From the NCBI RefSeq assembly GCF_003391115.1, contig NZ_QTJP01000001.1, positions 1,054,001 to 1,118,000 on the forward strand: DNA of 64,000 bases, written 5' to 3'. The stretch comes from Sphingomonas crusticola. GTDB taxonomy: Bacteria; Pseudomonadota; Alphaproteobacteria; Sphingomonadales; Sphingomonadaceae. Shown here one piece after another: positions 9,471 through 18,725 of this stretch (its first letter is position 1; each line of letters begins with the position of its first letter). The notes beneath the pieces are model-generated. The model saw only the letters and a program-made list of their open reading frames with translations, made no database searches and had not been told where the DNA came from. Position numbers and translations under genes: made by a program.

Positions 9471-10769
9471 TTATCCCCGGCCCACACTTGTATACGCCAG
9501 CCCTGCCCGCTCCACGTGCTCCGGCGGGTAGATGTTGCGCAGATCGACCAGAATGGGCGTATTCAAGATCGAGGCTATCCGCTTCAGGTCCAGCGCGCGG
9601 AACTCGTCCCATTCGGTGACGATGACGAGCGCGTCGGCGCCTTCGGCAACCGAATAGGGATCCCCATGAAACTCGACGTCCTTAAGAAGCGGCCGGGCCT
9701 GCTCGAGGCCTTCCGGATCATAGGCCCGCACAACCGCGCCCGCATCCTGCAGCGCCTGGATCAGCGCAAGCGAGGGCGCGTCGCGCATATCGTCCGTATT
9801 CGGCTTGAAGGTGAGGCCTAGCACGCCGATTATCTTGCCGCGTGCATCGCCACCGACGGCCTTGATGACCTTGCGCCCCATGGCGCGTTTGCGGGTTTCG
9901 TTTACCTGCACGACGGACTCCACGACGCGCAGCGCGACGTCATTGTCCTGCGCCGTCTTCAGCAAAGCCAGTGTGTCTTTCGGAAAGCATGATCCGCCAT
10001 AGCCGGGGCCGGCGTGGAGGAATTTGGGACCGATGCGATTGTCGAGCCCGATCCCGCGCGACACGTCCTTGACGTCGCCCCCGACCGCTTCACACAGATC
10101 GGAGATCTCGTTGATGAAGGTGATCTTGGTCGCGAGAAACGCATTGGCGGCATATTTGATGATCTCGGCGGTACGACGGCCGGTAAACATCAGCGGGGCC
10201 TGGTTCAGCGACAGCGGGCGATAAACCTCGCGCATCACGGCAATAGCGTCCGCATCTTCGGTGCCGATGACGATACGATCCGGCCGTTTGAAATCCTCGA
10301 TGGCTGCCCCCTCGCGGAGAAATTCCGGGTTGGAAACCACCCAGGCCTCTGCGCCGACCTCGCGCACGATCCGTTCGACTTCGTCCCCAGTACCGACCGG
10401 AACCGTAGACTTGGTTACGATCACGCATGGCTTGCTAATATGCTCGGCAATCTCGCGCGCGGCTGCGAACACATAGCTCAGATCGGCATGGCCATCACCG
10501 CGGCGCGATGGTGTTCCCACGGCGATGAACACCGCATCCGCATCGTCAACTCCGGCCGCCAAATCGGTCGTGAAGGTCAGTCGGCCGGCCCGGACATTGC
10601 TGTCCACCAAGTCCGCGAGGCCGGGCTCGAAGATCGGCATTTCTCCGCGCTTCAGTGCGGCGATTTTCTCCTCCGCCTTGTCGACGCAGACGACATTATG
10701 ACCGAAATCGGATAGGCATGCGCCGGACACGAGGCCGACATAACCGGTGCCGATCATTGCAATGCGCAT
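9471..10769 (-). CDS. ugd: UDP-glucose 6-dehydrogenase
   Basis: A 432-residue cytosolic enzyme that oxidises UDP-glucose to UDP-glucuronate with two NAD+. It has the N-terminal Rossmann motif MRIAMIGTGYVGLVSG, the middle-domain segment EIIKYAANAFLATKITFINE, and the catalytic cysteine region GPGYGGSCFPKDT (Cys in GSCFPKD). The C-terminal UDP-binding domain begins near GKIIGVLGLTFKPNTDDMRDAPS. The start is placed at the Rossmann ATG; upstream in-frame sequence looks non-coding. It lies beside the UDP-glucuronate epimerase gene and supplies precursors for the EPS locus. Confidence 0.96.
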   Translation of the reverse strand: MRIAMIGTGYVGLVSGACLSDFGHNVVCVDKAEEKIAALKRGEMPIFEPGLADLVDSNVRAGRLTFTTDLAAGVDDADAVFIAVGTPSRRGDGHADLSYVFAAAREIAEHISKPCVIVTKSTVPVGTGDEVERIVREVGAEAWVVSNPEFLREGAAIEDFKRPDRIVIGTEDADAIAVMREVYRPLSLNQAPLMFTGRRTAEIIKYAANAFLATKITFINEISDLCEAVGGDVKDVSRGIGLDNRIGPKFLHAGPGYGGSCFPKDTLALLKTAQDNDVALRVVESVVQVNETRKRAMGRKVIKAVGGDARGKIIGVLGLTFKPNTDDMRDAPSLALIQALQDAGAVVRAYDPEGLEQARPLLKDVEFHGDPYSVAEGADALVIVTEWDEFRALDLKRIASILNTPILVDLRNIYPPEHVERAGLAYTSVGRG

Positions 10770-10914
10770 GAAAAGATATGCCTTTTTGTTAGTCTGAAGG
10801 GGATGGCGCGCGCCTTTGACCACAAACGGGGGGGAAAGTTAACCGCCGATTCTGCAGTGCAGCAGCCGCTTTATCTCAGGACAACGGATCCGCTTGGGGC
10901 GGGTCTCCGGCGGA

Positions 10915-11919
10915 TCAAACCCGGTGATATGTCCGGAACCACTCGACCCAGCGGGGGATCCCCATGGAAATAGGCGTGGTCGGCCGATATCCCAAATCGT
11001 CTTGGATTGCCGAGATGTCTGCATAGGTGGCGGTGACGTCGCCGGGCTGCATCGGCTGATAATCACGGACCGCCTTGCGGCCGCAGGCGGTTTCGATCGT
11101 CGTGACCAGCGTTTCCAGTTGTTCGGAACGGTTATTGCCGATGTTGTAGATGCGGTGCGGTGAATGGCTTCCGCCCGGCTTCTGTTTGCCATCGTCCGGC
11201 GGCGGCGCATCCAACGCCGCGATCACGCCGGAGATGATATCGTCGATATAGGTGAAATCGCGCTGCATCTTGCCCTGGTTGAAGAGGGTGATCGCCTCTC
11301 CCTTGAGGATATTGTCGGTAAACATCCACACCGCCATGTCGGGGCGGCCCCATGGCCCATAAACGGTGAAAAAGCGTAGCCCGGTTTGGGGCAGCCGGAA
11401 GAGATGCGCGTAACTTTCGCTGATTAACTCGTCGGCACGCTTGGTCGCGGCATATAAGGAGATCGGCCAATCCGTGCGGTTCTCGACCCGGAACGGCAGC
11501 TCGCCGGTCTGTCCGTAAACCGACGACGATGACGCATAGACGAAATGCGCAACGCGGCGCTCGCGCGCGATTTCCAGCATGTTTACATGCCCTGAAAGGT
11601 TCGACTGCACATAAGCCGCAGGATTTGACAGCGAGTAGCGTACGCCTGCCTGCGCGCCGAGATGGACGATCTTCTCTATGTCGAAGCCCGCCAGCCTATC
11701 TTTCAGCGCGCGAGCCTCGGAAAAATCGATCTCCAGGAATTTGAAGCGATCGGCGTGGCGCACATCCGAGCTCAAATCAGCAAGGCGGTCCTGCTTCAGC
11801 TTGACGGGATAATAATCGTTGAGGTTGTCGATCCCGATGACATGCTCGCCGCGGCCCAGCAACTGGCGGCAGGTGTGATAGCCGATAAATCCGGCCGCCC
11901 CGGTAACCAAGATCGCCAT
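10915..11919 (-). CDS. UDP-glucuronate 4-epimerase (NAD-dependent SDR-type epimerase)
   Basis: A 334-residue extended SDR protein. It has the NAD-binding GAAGFIGYH at the N-terminus, then GIDNLNDYYPVKLKQDRL, which is characteristic of the UDP-glucuronate epimerase group (LpsL/Cap1J). The catalytic region has SSSSVYG and YAATKRADE (Tyr-x3-Lys). The RFFTVYGPWGRPDMA motif is also typical of this group. The likely reaction is UDP-GlcA to UDP-GalA, using the product of the neighbouring dehydrogenase. It ends 145 nt upstream of that gene on the same strand. I infer a galacturonate- or glucuronate-containing polymer. Confidence 0.92.
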   Translation of the reverse strand: MAILVTGAAGFIGYHTCRQLLGRGEHVIGIDNLNDYYPVKLKQDRLADLSSDVRHADRFKFLEIDFSEARALKDRLAGFDIEKIVHLGAQAGVRYSLSNPAAYVQSNLSGHVNMLEIARERRVAHFVYASSSSVYGQTGELPFRVENRTDWPISLYAATKRADELISESYAHLFRLPQTGLRFFTVYGPWGRPDMAVWMFTDNILKGEAITLFNQGKMQRDFTYIDDIISGVIAALDAPPPDDGKQKPGGSHSPHRIYNIGNNRSEQLETLVTTIETACGRKAVRDYQPMQPGDVTATYADISAIQDDLGYRPTTPISMGIPRWVEWFRTYHRV

Positions 11920-12144
11920 AAAACCTCGTGGTTGGAAGCACTGGCGCCCGCTGCCGTTCGCTATGGCATATCGCCTTTGCGAACAACAACGGCTTGGCCT
12001 CAGAAGACCCTCCGACCCTTATCTTGCAGGACCCGTCGGAGCCAGCACCGGTTGTTTGTATGAGAGCCATTGTCAGGCCACGGCTCGGCGGCCGATACGG
12101 ATTTCAGCTCGATCGGACGGATGAATGGGCTGCACGGCGATGGG

Positions 12145-13779
12145 ATGAAGGAAATGATGGAGCGCCTTTGCACGATCTTGGCAGCCGCTTGGCTTCATGC
12201 GGGCGGCGCCTCCGCCGAGCCGCCGCGCCTGATCCGCCAGGGATCGGCCGTGCAGCTTGCCGTTCAAGGTAAACCGATGCTGCTGATCGCAGGCGAGCTC
12301 GGCAATTCCAGTGCGTCAAGCGCCGCCTACATGGCACCCCACTGGGCCAAGCTGCGGGCAATGCACCTTAACACCGTCCTGGCGCCGGTTTCATGGGAGT
12401 TGATCGAGCCACGCGAAGGTGTGTTCGACTGGTCGTCGGTCGATTCTCTCCTGGCAAATGCGCGGGCCAATGATCTGAAACTCGTACTGTTGTGGTTCGG
12501 CGCCTGGAAGAACAGCATGTCGACTTACCCGCCGGCATGGGTGAAGCGCGACATTAAGCGCTTTCCGCGTGCGCGCCTACCTAACGGCCAGAGTGTCGAC
12601 ATCCTGTCCGCCTTCGCGCCCGCAACGCTGGAGGCCGACCGGCGCGCCTTCGCGGCCATGCTTGGCCATATCCGGCAGGTCGACGACCGCCACAATACGG
12701 TGCTCATGGTGCAGGTGGAGAATGAGATTGGCATGCTGCCGGCCGCCCGTGACTATGGACCATCGGCTGAGAAAGCGTTCGGTGCTCCGGTGCCGGCTGA
12801 ACTGACCGCCTACCTCACCGGCCATCGCGCGACACTCGTGCCCGAGATGAAGCAGCTTTGGGAGGCGCATGGCGCAAAAACGCAAGGCAGCTGGAGCGAC
12901 CTGTTCGGAGCCGGGGACGCCGCAGCCGAGATTTTCACGGGCTGGCATTATGCGCGCTTCGCGGAGGCCCTCACCGCGTCAGGCAAGGCCGCTTATCCCT
13001 TGCCAATCTATGCCAATGTCGCGCTCAACCGGCCGGGCCGGGCGCCCGGGGAATATCCGAGCGGCGGGCCCCTGCCCCATCTGCTCGATATCTGGAAAGC
13101 CGGTGCGCCAAGCCTCGACCTGCTCGCGCCCGATATCTATTTTCCGAACTTTGTGGATCTCGCGAGCCGCTATAAGCGGACGGACAATCCGCTGTTCGTG
13201 CCGGAAGCGAACAATTTCGATCGGCCCGACGTTCCCGCCAACGCCCTCTATGCCTTCGGCAAGCTCGACGCGATCGGCTTCGGGCCGTTCTCGATCGAAT
13301 CCGGCGATGACAATCCCGGCGCGCTTGGCGAGGCTTACGGGATGCTACAACAGCTTTCCCCCTATATCCTGCGCGCCCAGGGCCTGAACCGTATGGCGGC
13401 GTTCAAGCCGCGGCTACTCTACGATGAAACGATCATCAGCGATCCCGTCACCGAGATTATCGGCGATTATCGCTTTACCGCGACGTTCGCAGACCCGGCG
13501 AAGCCGGGCGGGATCCCCACTGCGGCCGGCATGATCATCCAGATTGGCTCGGAGGAATTCCTCATCGCCGGGCAGGGTATCACGGTAACATTCGATCCAG
13601 CCGGGGACAGTGCGGCGCGCGCGGGGATCGAGAGCGCGTGGGAAGGCAGATTCGACGCCGCTGGGGCATGGCTTCCCGGCCGCCTGCTCAACGGCGACCA
13701 GACACATCAGGGGCGGCATATCCGCCTTCCGGCGGGCAGCTTCACCATCCAGCGCGTCAAGCTATACCGCTACCATTAA
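12145..13779 (+). CDS. GH35/GH42-like beta-galactosidase with DUF5597-type C-terminus
   Basis: About 544 residues from the chosen ATG. Earlier in-frame starts exist at 12070 and 12121, and none has a strong ribosome binding site. The N-terminus resembles a signal peptide (CTILAAAWLHAGGASA). The TIM-barrel part shows NTVLAPVSWELIEPREGVFDWSS-type sequence and the likely acid/base Glu in VQVENEIG; VPEAN probably holds the nucleophile. The last 130 residues form a beta-rich domain found in GanA-like proteins of Caulobacter and sphingomonads. It is the first gene rightward after the EPS locus and may release galactose from side chains. The exact substrate is unknown. Confidence 0.8.
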   Translation: MKEMMERLCTILAAAWLHAGGASAEPPRLIRQGSAVQLAVQGKPMLLIAGELGNSSASSAAYMAPHWAKLRAMHLNTVLAPVSWELIEPREGVFDWSSVDSLLANARANDLKLVLLWFGAWKNSMSTYPPAWVKRDIKRFPRARLPNGQSVDILSAFAPATLEADRRAFAAMLGHIRQVDDRHNTVLMVQVENEIGMLPAARDYGPSAEKAFGAPVPAELTAYLTGHRATLVPEMKQLWEAHGAKTQGSWSDLFGAGDAAAEIFTGWHYARFAEALTASGKAAYPLPIYANVALNRPGRAPGEYPSGGPLPHLLDIWKAGAPSLDLLAPDIYFPNFVDLASRYKRTDNPLFVPEANNFDRPDVPANALYAFGKLDAIGFGPFSIESGDDNPGALGEAYGMLQQLSPYILRAQGLNRMAAFKPRLLYDETIISDPVTEIIGDYRFTATFADPAKPGGIPTAAGMIIQIGSEEFLIAGQGITVTFDPAGDSAARAGIESAWEGRFDAAGAWLPGRLLNGDQTHQGRHIRLPAGSFTIQRVKLYRYH

Positions 13780-13827
13780 GCCGACGTCCCCGCGGACACC
13801 GAACGGCGTAAACAGGGCGAGGGGCAC

Positions 13828-15399
13828 ATGAACCGACGATCATTTCTAGCCGGCAGCAGCGCCGCTGTCACGTTGGTAGGCGCAAGCCGAATTGCGGTTG
13901 CTCAACCCGCAGGGGACGCACCGACCTTTTCGACGGGAAACTCGCGTTGGCAGTCGACCTATGACGCAGCGCTCAACGTCCTCGCCGCCAATGTCCGTAC
14001 CCTTCCTTATGTCAGCAAGCCGGTTCTGATCGAGGGCTCCGTCTATCAAGGCATCTGGCAGGAATGCGGCCCCCACGAAGCTTTGGTCTACCGCAAGTTC
14101 CGGCCCGACGTGGCGCGCAACAGCCATCTGACCTTCTTCGAACTGCAGCGGGCGGACGGCCAGCTGCCCGCGAATAACAAGATAGCCGAGACCAGTTTCG
14201 GCCAGATCCAGATGGTCGTGCCGATTGCCGCGACGGCGTGGGAGCTGGCGCACGCCACCGGCGACAGCGAATTGCTGGAAGCCGCCTATCGCGGCTGCTC
14301 CGCCTGGGACGCCTGGCTGATGCGCTATCGCAACACCCGCGGTAGCGGCCTGATCGAAGGTTTCTGCACCTACGATACCGGTCATGACAACAGTCCGCGT
14401 TGGAAGGGCATGCCCAATCAATGCCCCAACAAGGATGCGCGAACCCATCATCCGGTCGCCTCGCTGCCGCGCCTGTGCCCGGATCTTTCGGCGACCGTCT
14501 ACGGCGGCCGCCGCGCGCTGGCGCATATGGCGCGCGCGCTGGGCAGGCGTGGCGACGCCGATCGTTGGGACACGCGCGCCAACGATCTGCGCGACGCGAT
14601 CCTGAAGCAGCTTTATGTGGCCGAGGATGCGGCTTTCTATGACCTGGATGCGCAGAACCAGTTCGTCCGCGTTCGCAGCGACATCCTCACGCGCGTCTGC
14701 GGCGAGCATGTCGTCGACCAGCGCCTGTTCGACCAGTTGTGGGCACGCCAGCTTCACAATCCCCAGGCATTCTGGACGCCCTACCCGCTACCCTCGATCG
14801 CATTGGACGACCCGCAGTTCGTGCGGCCGATCCCCGCCAATTCGTGGGGCGGGGCTGCACAGGCGCTGACCGCGCTGCGCGCGGGACGCTGGTTCGATCA
14901 TTATCGCCGCTCGGCCGAATTCTCGATCATGATGGATCGCTGGTGCGAGGCGCTGCAGCGCGACCCGACCTTCCACCAGCAAATGGACCCGGTCAGCGGA
15001 GTCTTCACCCATGGCGCGGACCAGCCCGGCTACTCCCCGGCGGCGCTGGTGATGGTCGACTATAGCTGGCGACTTGTCGGGGTTACCGAAGAGCCAGACA
15101 GCCTTCATTGGAATGTCCGACCGAGACATCCGGCCGCGCGCGATGCGCGCATGGCGATGCGGACCGATACGGGCGCGCACGTGACGATGCGCTATGCGTC
15201 CGGCGGCGCCGACCTTCAGCTTTCGGGCAAGGCAATCGCGCGCCTGGAGGGCGGGGCGGCGCGGCTCATCACCGACAAGCAGGGCGCCGCGCGCGCCTTG
15301 GTCGGCATCGAGCCTGAGGCGCAGCCGCTCCTTTTGCGGCTACCCGGTCGATCGCCGCGGAATGTCACGATCACAGCCAATCAGGTGATCGCCCTCTGA
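13828..15399 (+). CDS. secreted MGH1-like (alpha/alpha)6-barrel glycoside hydrolase
   Basis: A 523-residue protein with a Tat-like signal (MNRRSFLAGSSAAVTLVGAS) and the ribosome binding site GAGGGGC. The body is an (alpha/alpha)6-barrel of the GH63/MGH1-like clan, with segments such as GIWQECGPHEALVYRKF, DTGHDNSPRW, PDLSATVYGGRRALAHMARALG and FWTPYPLPSIALDDPQF. Such enzymes remove terminal sugars by inversion. Candidate acidic residues lie in DTGHDNSPRW and in the Asp/Glu-rich segment near residue 170. It follows the GH35-like gene by 48 nt and precedes the TonB-dependent receptor. I cannot name its linkage specificity. Confidence 0.75.
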   Translation: MNRRSFLAGSSAAVTLVGASRIAVAQPAGDAPTFSTGNSRWQSTYDAALNVLAANVRTLPYVSKPVLIEGSVYQGIWQECGPHEALVYRKFRPDVARNSHLTFFELQRADGQLPANNKIAETSFGQIQMVVPIAATAWELAHATGDSELLEAAYRGCSAWDAWLMRYRNTRGSGLIEGFCTYDTGHDNSPRWKGMPNQCPNKDARTHHPVASLPRLCPDLSATVYGGRRALAHMARALGRRGDADRWDTRANDLRDAILKQLYVAEDAAFYDLDAQNQFVRVRSDILTRVCGEHVVDQRLFDQLWARQLHNPQAFWTPYPLPSIALDDPQFVRPIPANSWGGAAQALTALRAGRWFDHYRRSAEFSIMMDRWCEALQRDPTFHQQMDPVSGVFTHGADQPGYSPAALVMVDYSWRLVGVTEEPDSLHWNVRPRHPAARDARMAMRTDTGAHVTMRYASGGADLQLSGKAIARLEGGAARLITDKQGAARALVGIEPEAQPLLLRLPGRSPRNVTITANQVIAL

Positions 15400-15447
15400 C
15401 GAGCTAGCGCCGCACGCGTCCGACGGTGGGCTTCGCGCATAATAGAG

Positions 15448-15475
15448 TTGACGCAATCCTCTCATCTTGTAAAAT
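15448..15475 (+). promoter_or_regulatory. sigma-70-type promoter of the TonB-dependent receptor gene
   Basis: TTGACG (15448-15453) and TAAAAT (15470-15475) are separated by 16 nt. The predicted start site falls inside the palindrome at 15480-15494. The same layout recurs before the rhmD operon. Confidence 0.7.
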
Positions 15476-15479
15476 GCTG

Positions 15480-15494
15480 TCCCATAATATGGGA
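15480..15494. promoter_or_regulatory. palindromic operator, probable IclR-family site
   Basis: TCCCATA-A-TATGGGA is a perfect 7+1+7 inverted repeat beginning 4 nt after the -10 box, so a bound protein would block initiation. It matches the site at 22963-22977 beside the iclR-type gene in 14 of 15 positions. Assignment to that regulator is inference from shared sequence and position. Confidence 0.65.
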
Positions 15495-15530
15495 GCGGTC
15501 AAACCGGTCCCGCCAGAGAGGGGAAGCTCA

Positions 15531-18500
15531 ATGCAAAACGCTGTTCATACTTGCACCCGTGCGCGCCTGTGGGGCGGCGCCGCCGCGCTGGCATTCATGG
15601 CTTATTGGGGCAGCGGCCCGGCATTCGCGCAGACCGCGAGCACGTCCACACCTGCCGCTGCCGCGCAGGGCCCGAGCGACGAAGCGGAGGTCGTCGTCAC
15701 CGGTTCGCGCCTCGCCGCAGAAGGCTTTAGCGCGCCGACGCCCGTCAGTGTCGTCAGCGCACAAGACATTCAGCTTTCAGGTACCGTCAACGTTGAGCGC
15801 CTGCTCGCGCAATCGCCGCAGTTCGTGGCCTCGCCCACCGGCGGTTCGACCGTATCGGGCCAGGGCGCCGGCCAGTCCGACCTCAACCTCCGCGGCTTCG
15901 GGGCGACCCGCAATCTGGTGCTGGTCAATGGCCGCCGCTATGCCATTTCCGGGCCCGACCAGACGGTCGACATCAACACCATTCCGAGCGCGCTCATCAA
16001 GCGGACCGAGGTCGTGACCGGCGGTTCCTCGGCCGTCTACGGCTCGGACGCGATCACTGGCGTCGTGAACTTCATCCTGCGCGACGATTTCCAGGGCGTC
16101 GAGGCGCGCGCGCAGATCAACGGCAATTCGCCGACCAATGCGCGGACCTATGATGCCACGCTGACCTTCGGCGGCAATTTCGCTGACGGTCGCGGCAATG
16201 CGGTGATTTCCGCCAATTATCTGAAGCGCGATCCGATCACCCGGCGCGATCGTGGCGGCTTCACTTCGGTCGCGCTGGCCGATGGCTGCACGGTGCCCGG
16301 TTCGGAAGATCCAACCACGCACGTTGGCACGCCATTCGTCGTGCCGGGCGGACAGACCTGCCGCACCGCCGGCGGCCAGCCAGGCTACATTTTCGGGGGC
16401 TCGGGCGATATTCCCAACAGCCGCATTTCGGGCATTCCGACGTTCGGCGCGGCCAGCCCGGCGCTGCAGGCGGCTTACACCGCGGCCGGCCTGACCGGCA
16501 TCGGCGGCTTCGGCCTGACCTTCAACGACACGGGCACGACGCCGCGCGTCGCGCTGGATCCGGCCGATCGCTACAATCTGGCGCCCGATAATTATCTGAT
16601 CATCCCGCAGAAGCGGTACATGATCAACGCGCTCAGCCATTATGATTTCACGCCCGGCATCACCGGCTATATGGAACTGCATTATTCGCAGAATGAGGTC
16701 GTGGCGCAGCTGGCGCCGTCGAATGTCGGCGTGTCGACTTTGCTCAACACCAACAATCCCTATCTGACGGCGGGCCTGCAGAACGTGCTGCGGACGCTCG
16801 ATGCGGCTGAGACGGGGACGATCAGCGTCTCCTCCGGCCCCGTCACACGCACCACCACCGCCAATGACGGACTCGCGGTGGTCACGCTCGGCCGCCGCTA
16901 TCAGGAGGTAGGCCCTCGTACCGCAGTTCAGCGGCGCAACGTCTTCCGCGGGGCGTTCGGTGTCAGGGGAGATTTCGGCGACCTGATCGAAGGCGGCATC
17001 CGCGATCTGTCGTACGACGTCTATTACAGCTACGCGCGCACCAACTTCACTGAAGAACTGAACAACGCTTTGTCGCGCAGCGCGCTGCAGACCGCGCTGC
17101 TGCGTCCCAACGCCACCAGCAACCCGCTCTGCAACGTGTTCGGGCAGAATATCTCGGCCGCCTGCATCAAGGCGATCTCGGTCACCGCGACCAATACCAC
17201 CCAGGCGACCCAGCAGGTCGCCGCAGCGACGGTTACCGGCAAGTTGTTCAAGCTGCCGGCCGGCGACATCGCCTTCGACCTCGGCGCCGAGTGGCGCAAG
17301 AACGGCGCATTGTTCCGGCCCGACCAGTACCTCTCGTCTGGCGACGTGGTCGGCTTCAATGCCGGCTTGCCGACGGGAGGCAGCATCAGCGCCAAGGAGG
17401 TGTTCGGCGAACTGCGTGTTCCGATCCTCGCCGACATTCCCTTCTTCCGGTCGCTGACCGTCAACGGCGCCTTCCGCTATTCGAAATATGACCTGAAGGG
17501 CGTAGGCGGCGTCTGGACCTACCTCGCCGGTGGCGAATGGCAGCCGATCAGCGACATCACCTTCCGCGGCCAATATCAGCGCGCGATCCGCGCACCGAAC
17601 GTCAACGAGCTGTACGGCGGCCTCAACCGCACCAATCCGCTCGCGACCGATCCCTGCTCAGCCCGGCAGCCGACTGCGCAACAGACGGCGGCAGTCCGTG
17701 CGACCTGCGTCGCGACGGGCGTGCCGGCGGCAGCGGTCTTCACCGCAGCGGTGCAGCCCAACACCTTCTTCCCGGTCGACCAGGGCGGCAATCCCAACGT
17801 CGGCGAGGAAAAGTCGGACACGATCACCTTCGGGGCGGTGTTCACGCCGACCTTCATCCCCCGCCTGCGCGTCAGCGTCGATTATTTCCAGATCAAGCTG
17901 GACGGCGCGATCTCGCTGCTCGGGGGCGGCCTGAACAATACGCTGAATCTTTGCTATAACGTGCTGCACGACGCCAACAGCGAGTTCTGCCGGGCGATCA
18001 AGCGCGATCCGAACAGCGGCTCGATCACCGATCAATATCCAGCGCAGGTTCTGGCCGCCAATACCGGCCAGCTGAAGACGTCGGGTATCGATTTCGTGGT
18101 TCGCTACACGCAGCCGCTCGGCTTCGGTGTGTTCGGCAAGAGCACAAGCTCGCTGTCCTTCGGGTCGGACTGGACGTATCTCAAGGAGTTCACCTCGACC
18201 CCGGTTGCGGCCTTCCCCAGCATCAAGAACAAGTGCGCGGGTGCCTTCGGCCAGACCTGCGGCGAGCCGCTTCCCCGTTGGAAGGGCACGACCCGCGTCA
18301 CATGGGATCTGGGCGACGTGAGCTTCAGCGTGCGCCATCGCTATGTCGGCAAGGTAACGGACGATCGCTATATCGTGCCGCACCGCCAGGGCAGCGCCAC
18401 AGCGCCGAACCTCGCCGATCTGTCGCATCCGGTGGAGAGCGACCGCAATTATATCGATCTCTCGTTCAACGCGGACGTGTTCAAGAACATTCAGATCTTC

Positions 18501-18632
18501 GGCGGCGCCAACAACGTCTTCGCCAACAAACCGCCGGTGATCGGAAGCGCCCAGGTCCGCGCCAATACCTATCCGGCAACCTACGATTCGATCGGTACCG
18601 AATTCTTCCTCGGCGCGGTCGTGAAGTTCTGA
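15531..18632 (+). CDS. TonB-dependent outer-membrane receptor, probably for oligosaccharides
   Basis: A 1033-residue receptor whose start is supported by GAGAGGGGAAG before the ATG. It has a signal peptide ending GPAFAQ, a short linker, and a plug domain with EVVVTGSRLAAEGFSAPTPVSVV, NLVLVNGRRYAISG and VVTGGSSAVYGSDAITGVVNFIL. A 22-stranded barrel follows and ends in the aromatic strand FFLGAVVKF. It would import substrate across the outer membrane using TonB energy. The promoter carries the same palindrome as the rhamnose operon, suggesting a rhamnose-containing oligosaccharide (inference). A strong terminator follows. Confidence 0.93.
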   Translation: MQNAVHTCTRARLWGGAAALAFMAYWGSGPAFAQTASTSTPAAAAQGPSDEAEVVVTGSRLAAEGFSAPTPVSVVSAQDIQLSGTVNVERLLAQSPQFVASPTGGSTVSGQGAGQSDLNLRGFGATRNLVLVNGRRYAISGPDQTVDINTIPSALIKRTEVVTGGSSAVYGSDAITGVVNFILRDDFQGVEARAQINGNSPTNARTYDATLTFGGNFADGRGNAVISANYLKRDPITRRDRGGFTSVALADGCTVPGSEDPTTHVGTPFVVPGGQTCRTAGGQPGYIFGGSGDIPNSRISGIPTFGAASPALQAAYTAAGLTGIGGFGLTFNDTGTTPRVALDPADRYNLAPDNYLIIPQKRYMINALSHYDFTPGITGYMELHYSQNEVVAQLAPSNVGVSTLLNTNNPYLTAGLQNVLRTLDAAETGTISVSSGPVTRTTTANDGLAVVTLGRRYQEVGPRTAVQRRNVFRGAFGVRGDFGDLIEGGIRDLSYDVYYSYARTNFTEELNNALSRSALQTALLRPNATSNPLCNVFGQNISAACIKAISVTATNTTQATQQVAAATVTGKLFKLPAGDIAFDLGAEWRKNGALFRPDQYLSSGDVVGFNAGLPTGGSISAKEVFGELRVPILADIPFFRSLTVNGAFRYSKYDLKGVGGVWTYLAGGEWQPISDITFRGQYQRAIRAPNVNELYGGLNRTNPLATDPCSARQPTAQQTAAVRATCVATGVPAAAVFTAAVQPNTFFPVDQGGNPNVGEEKSDTITFGAVFTPTFIPRLRVSVDYFQIKLDGAISLLGGGLNNTLNLCYNVLHDANSEFCRAIKRDPNSGSITDQYPAQVLAANTGQLKTSGIDFVVRYTQPLGFGVFGKSTSSLSFGSDWTYLKEFTSTPVAAFPSIKNKCAGAFGQTCGEPLPRWKGTTRVTWDLGDVSFSVRHRYVGKVTDDRYIVPHRQGSATAPNLADLSHPVESDRNYIDLSFNADVFKNIQIFGGANNVFANKPPVIGSAQVRANTYPATYDSIGTEFFLGAVVKF

Positions 18633-18657
18633 CGCGAACTACATCCATCCTCCCTGG

Positions 18658-18689
18658 GGGAGACGCTACCAAGCGTCTCCCTTTTTTTT
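18658..18689 (+). terminator. rho-independent terminator after the TonB receptor gene
   Basis: GGGAGACGCT (18658-18667), loop ACCA, AGCGTCTCCC (18672-18681), then eight T. The stem is a perfect 10 bp. It lies between two convergent genes, and the T-run suits rightward transcription. Confidence 0.95.
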
Positions 18690-18725
18690 GGACGATGAGA
18701 CAGGCGCCATACGCCGCCTGCGGCA

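Noticed and set aside
15777-17573. Minus-strand 598-codon frame opposite the TonB receptor
   Set aside because: Shadow of the receptor gene, Arg/Ala/Gly-rich with no domains.
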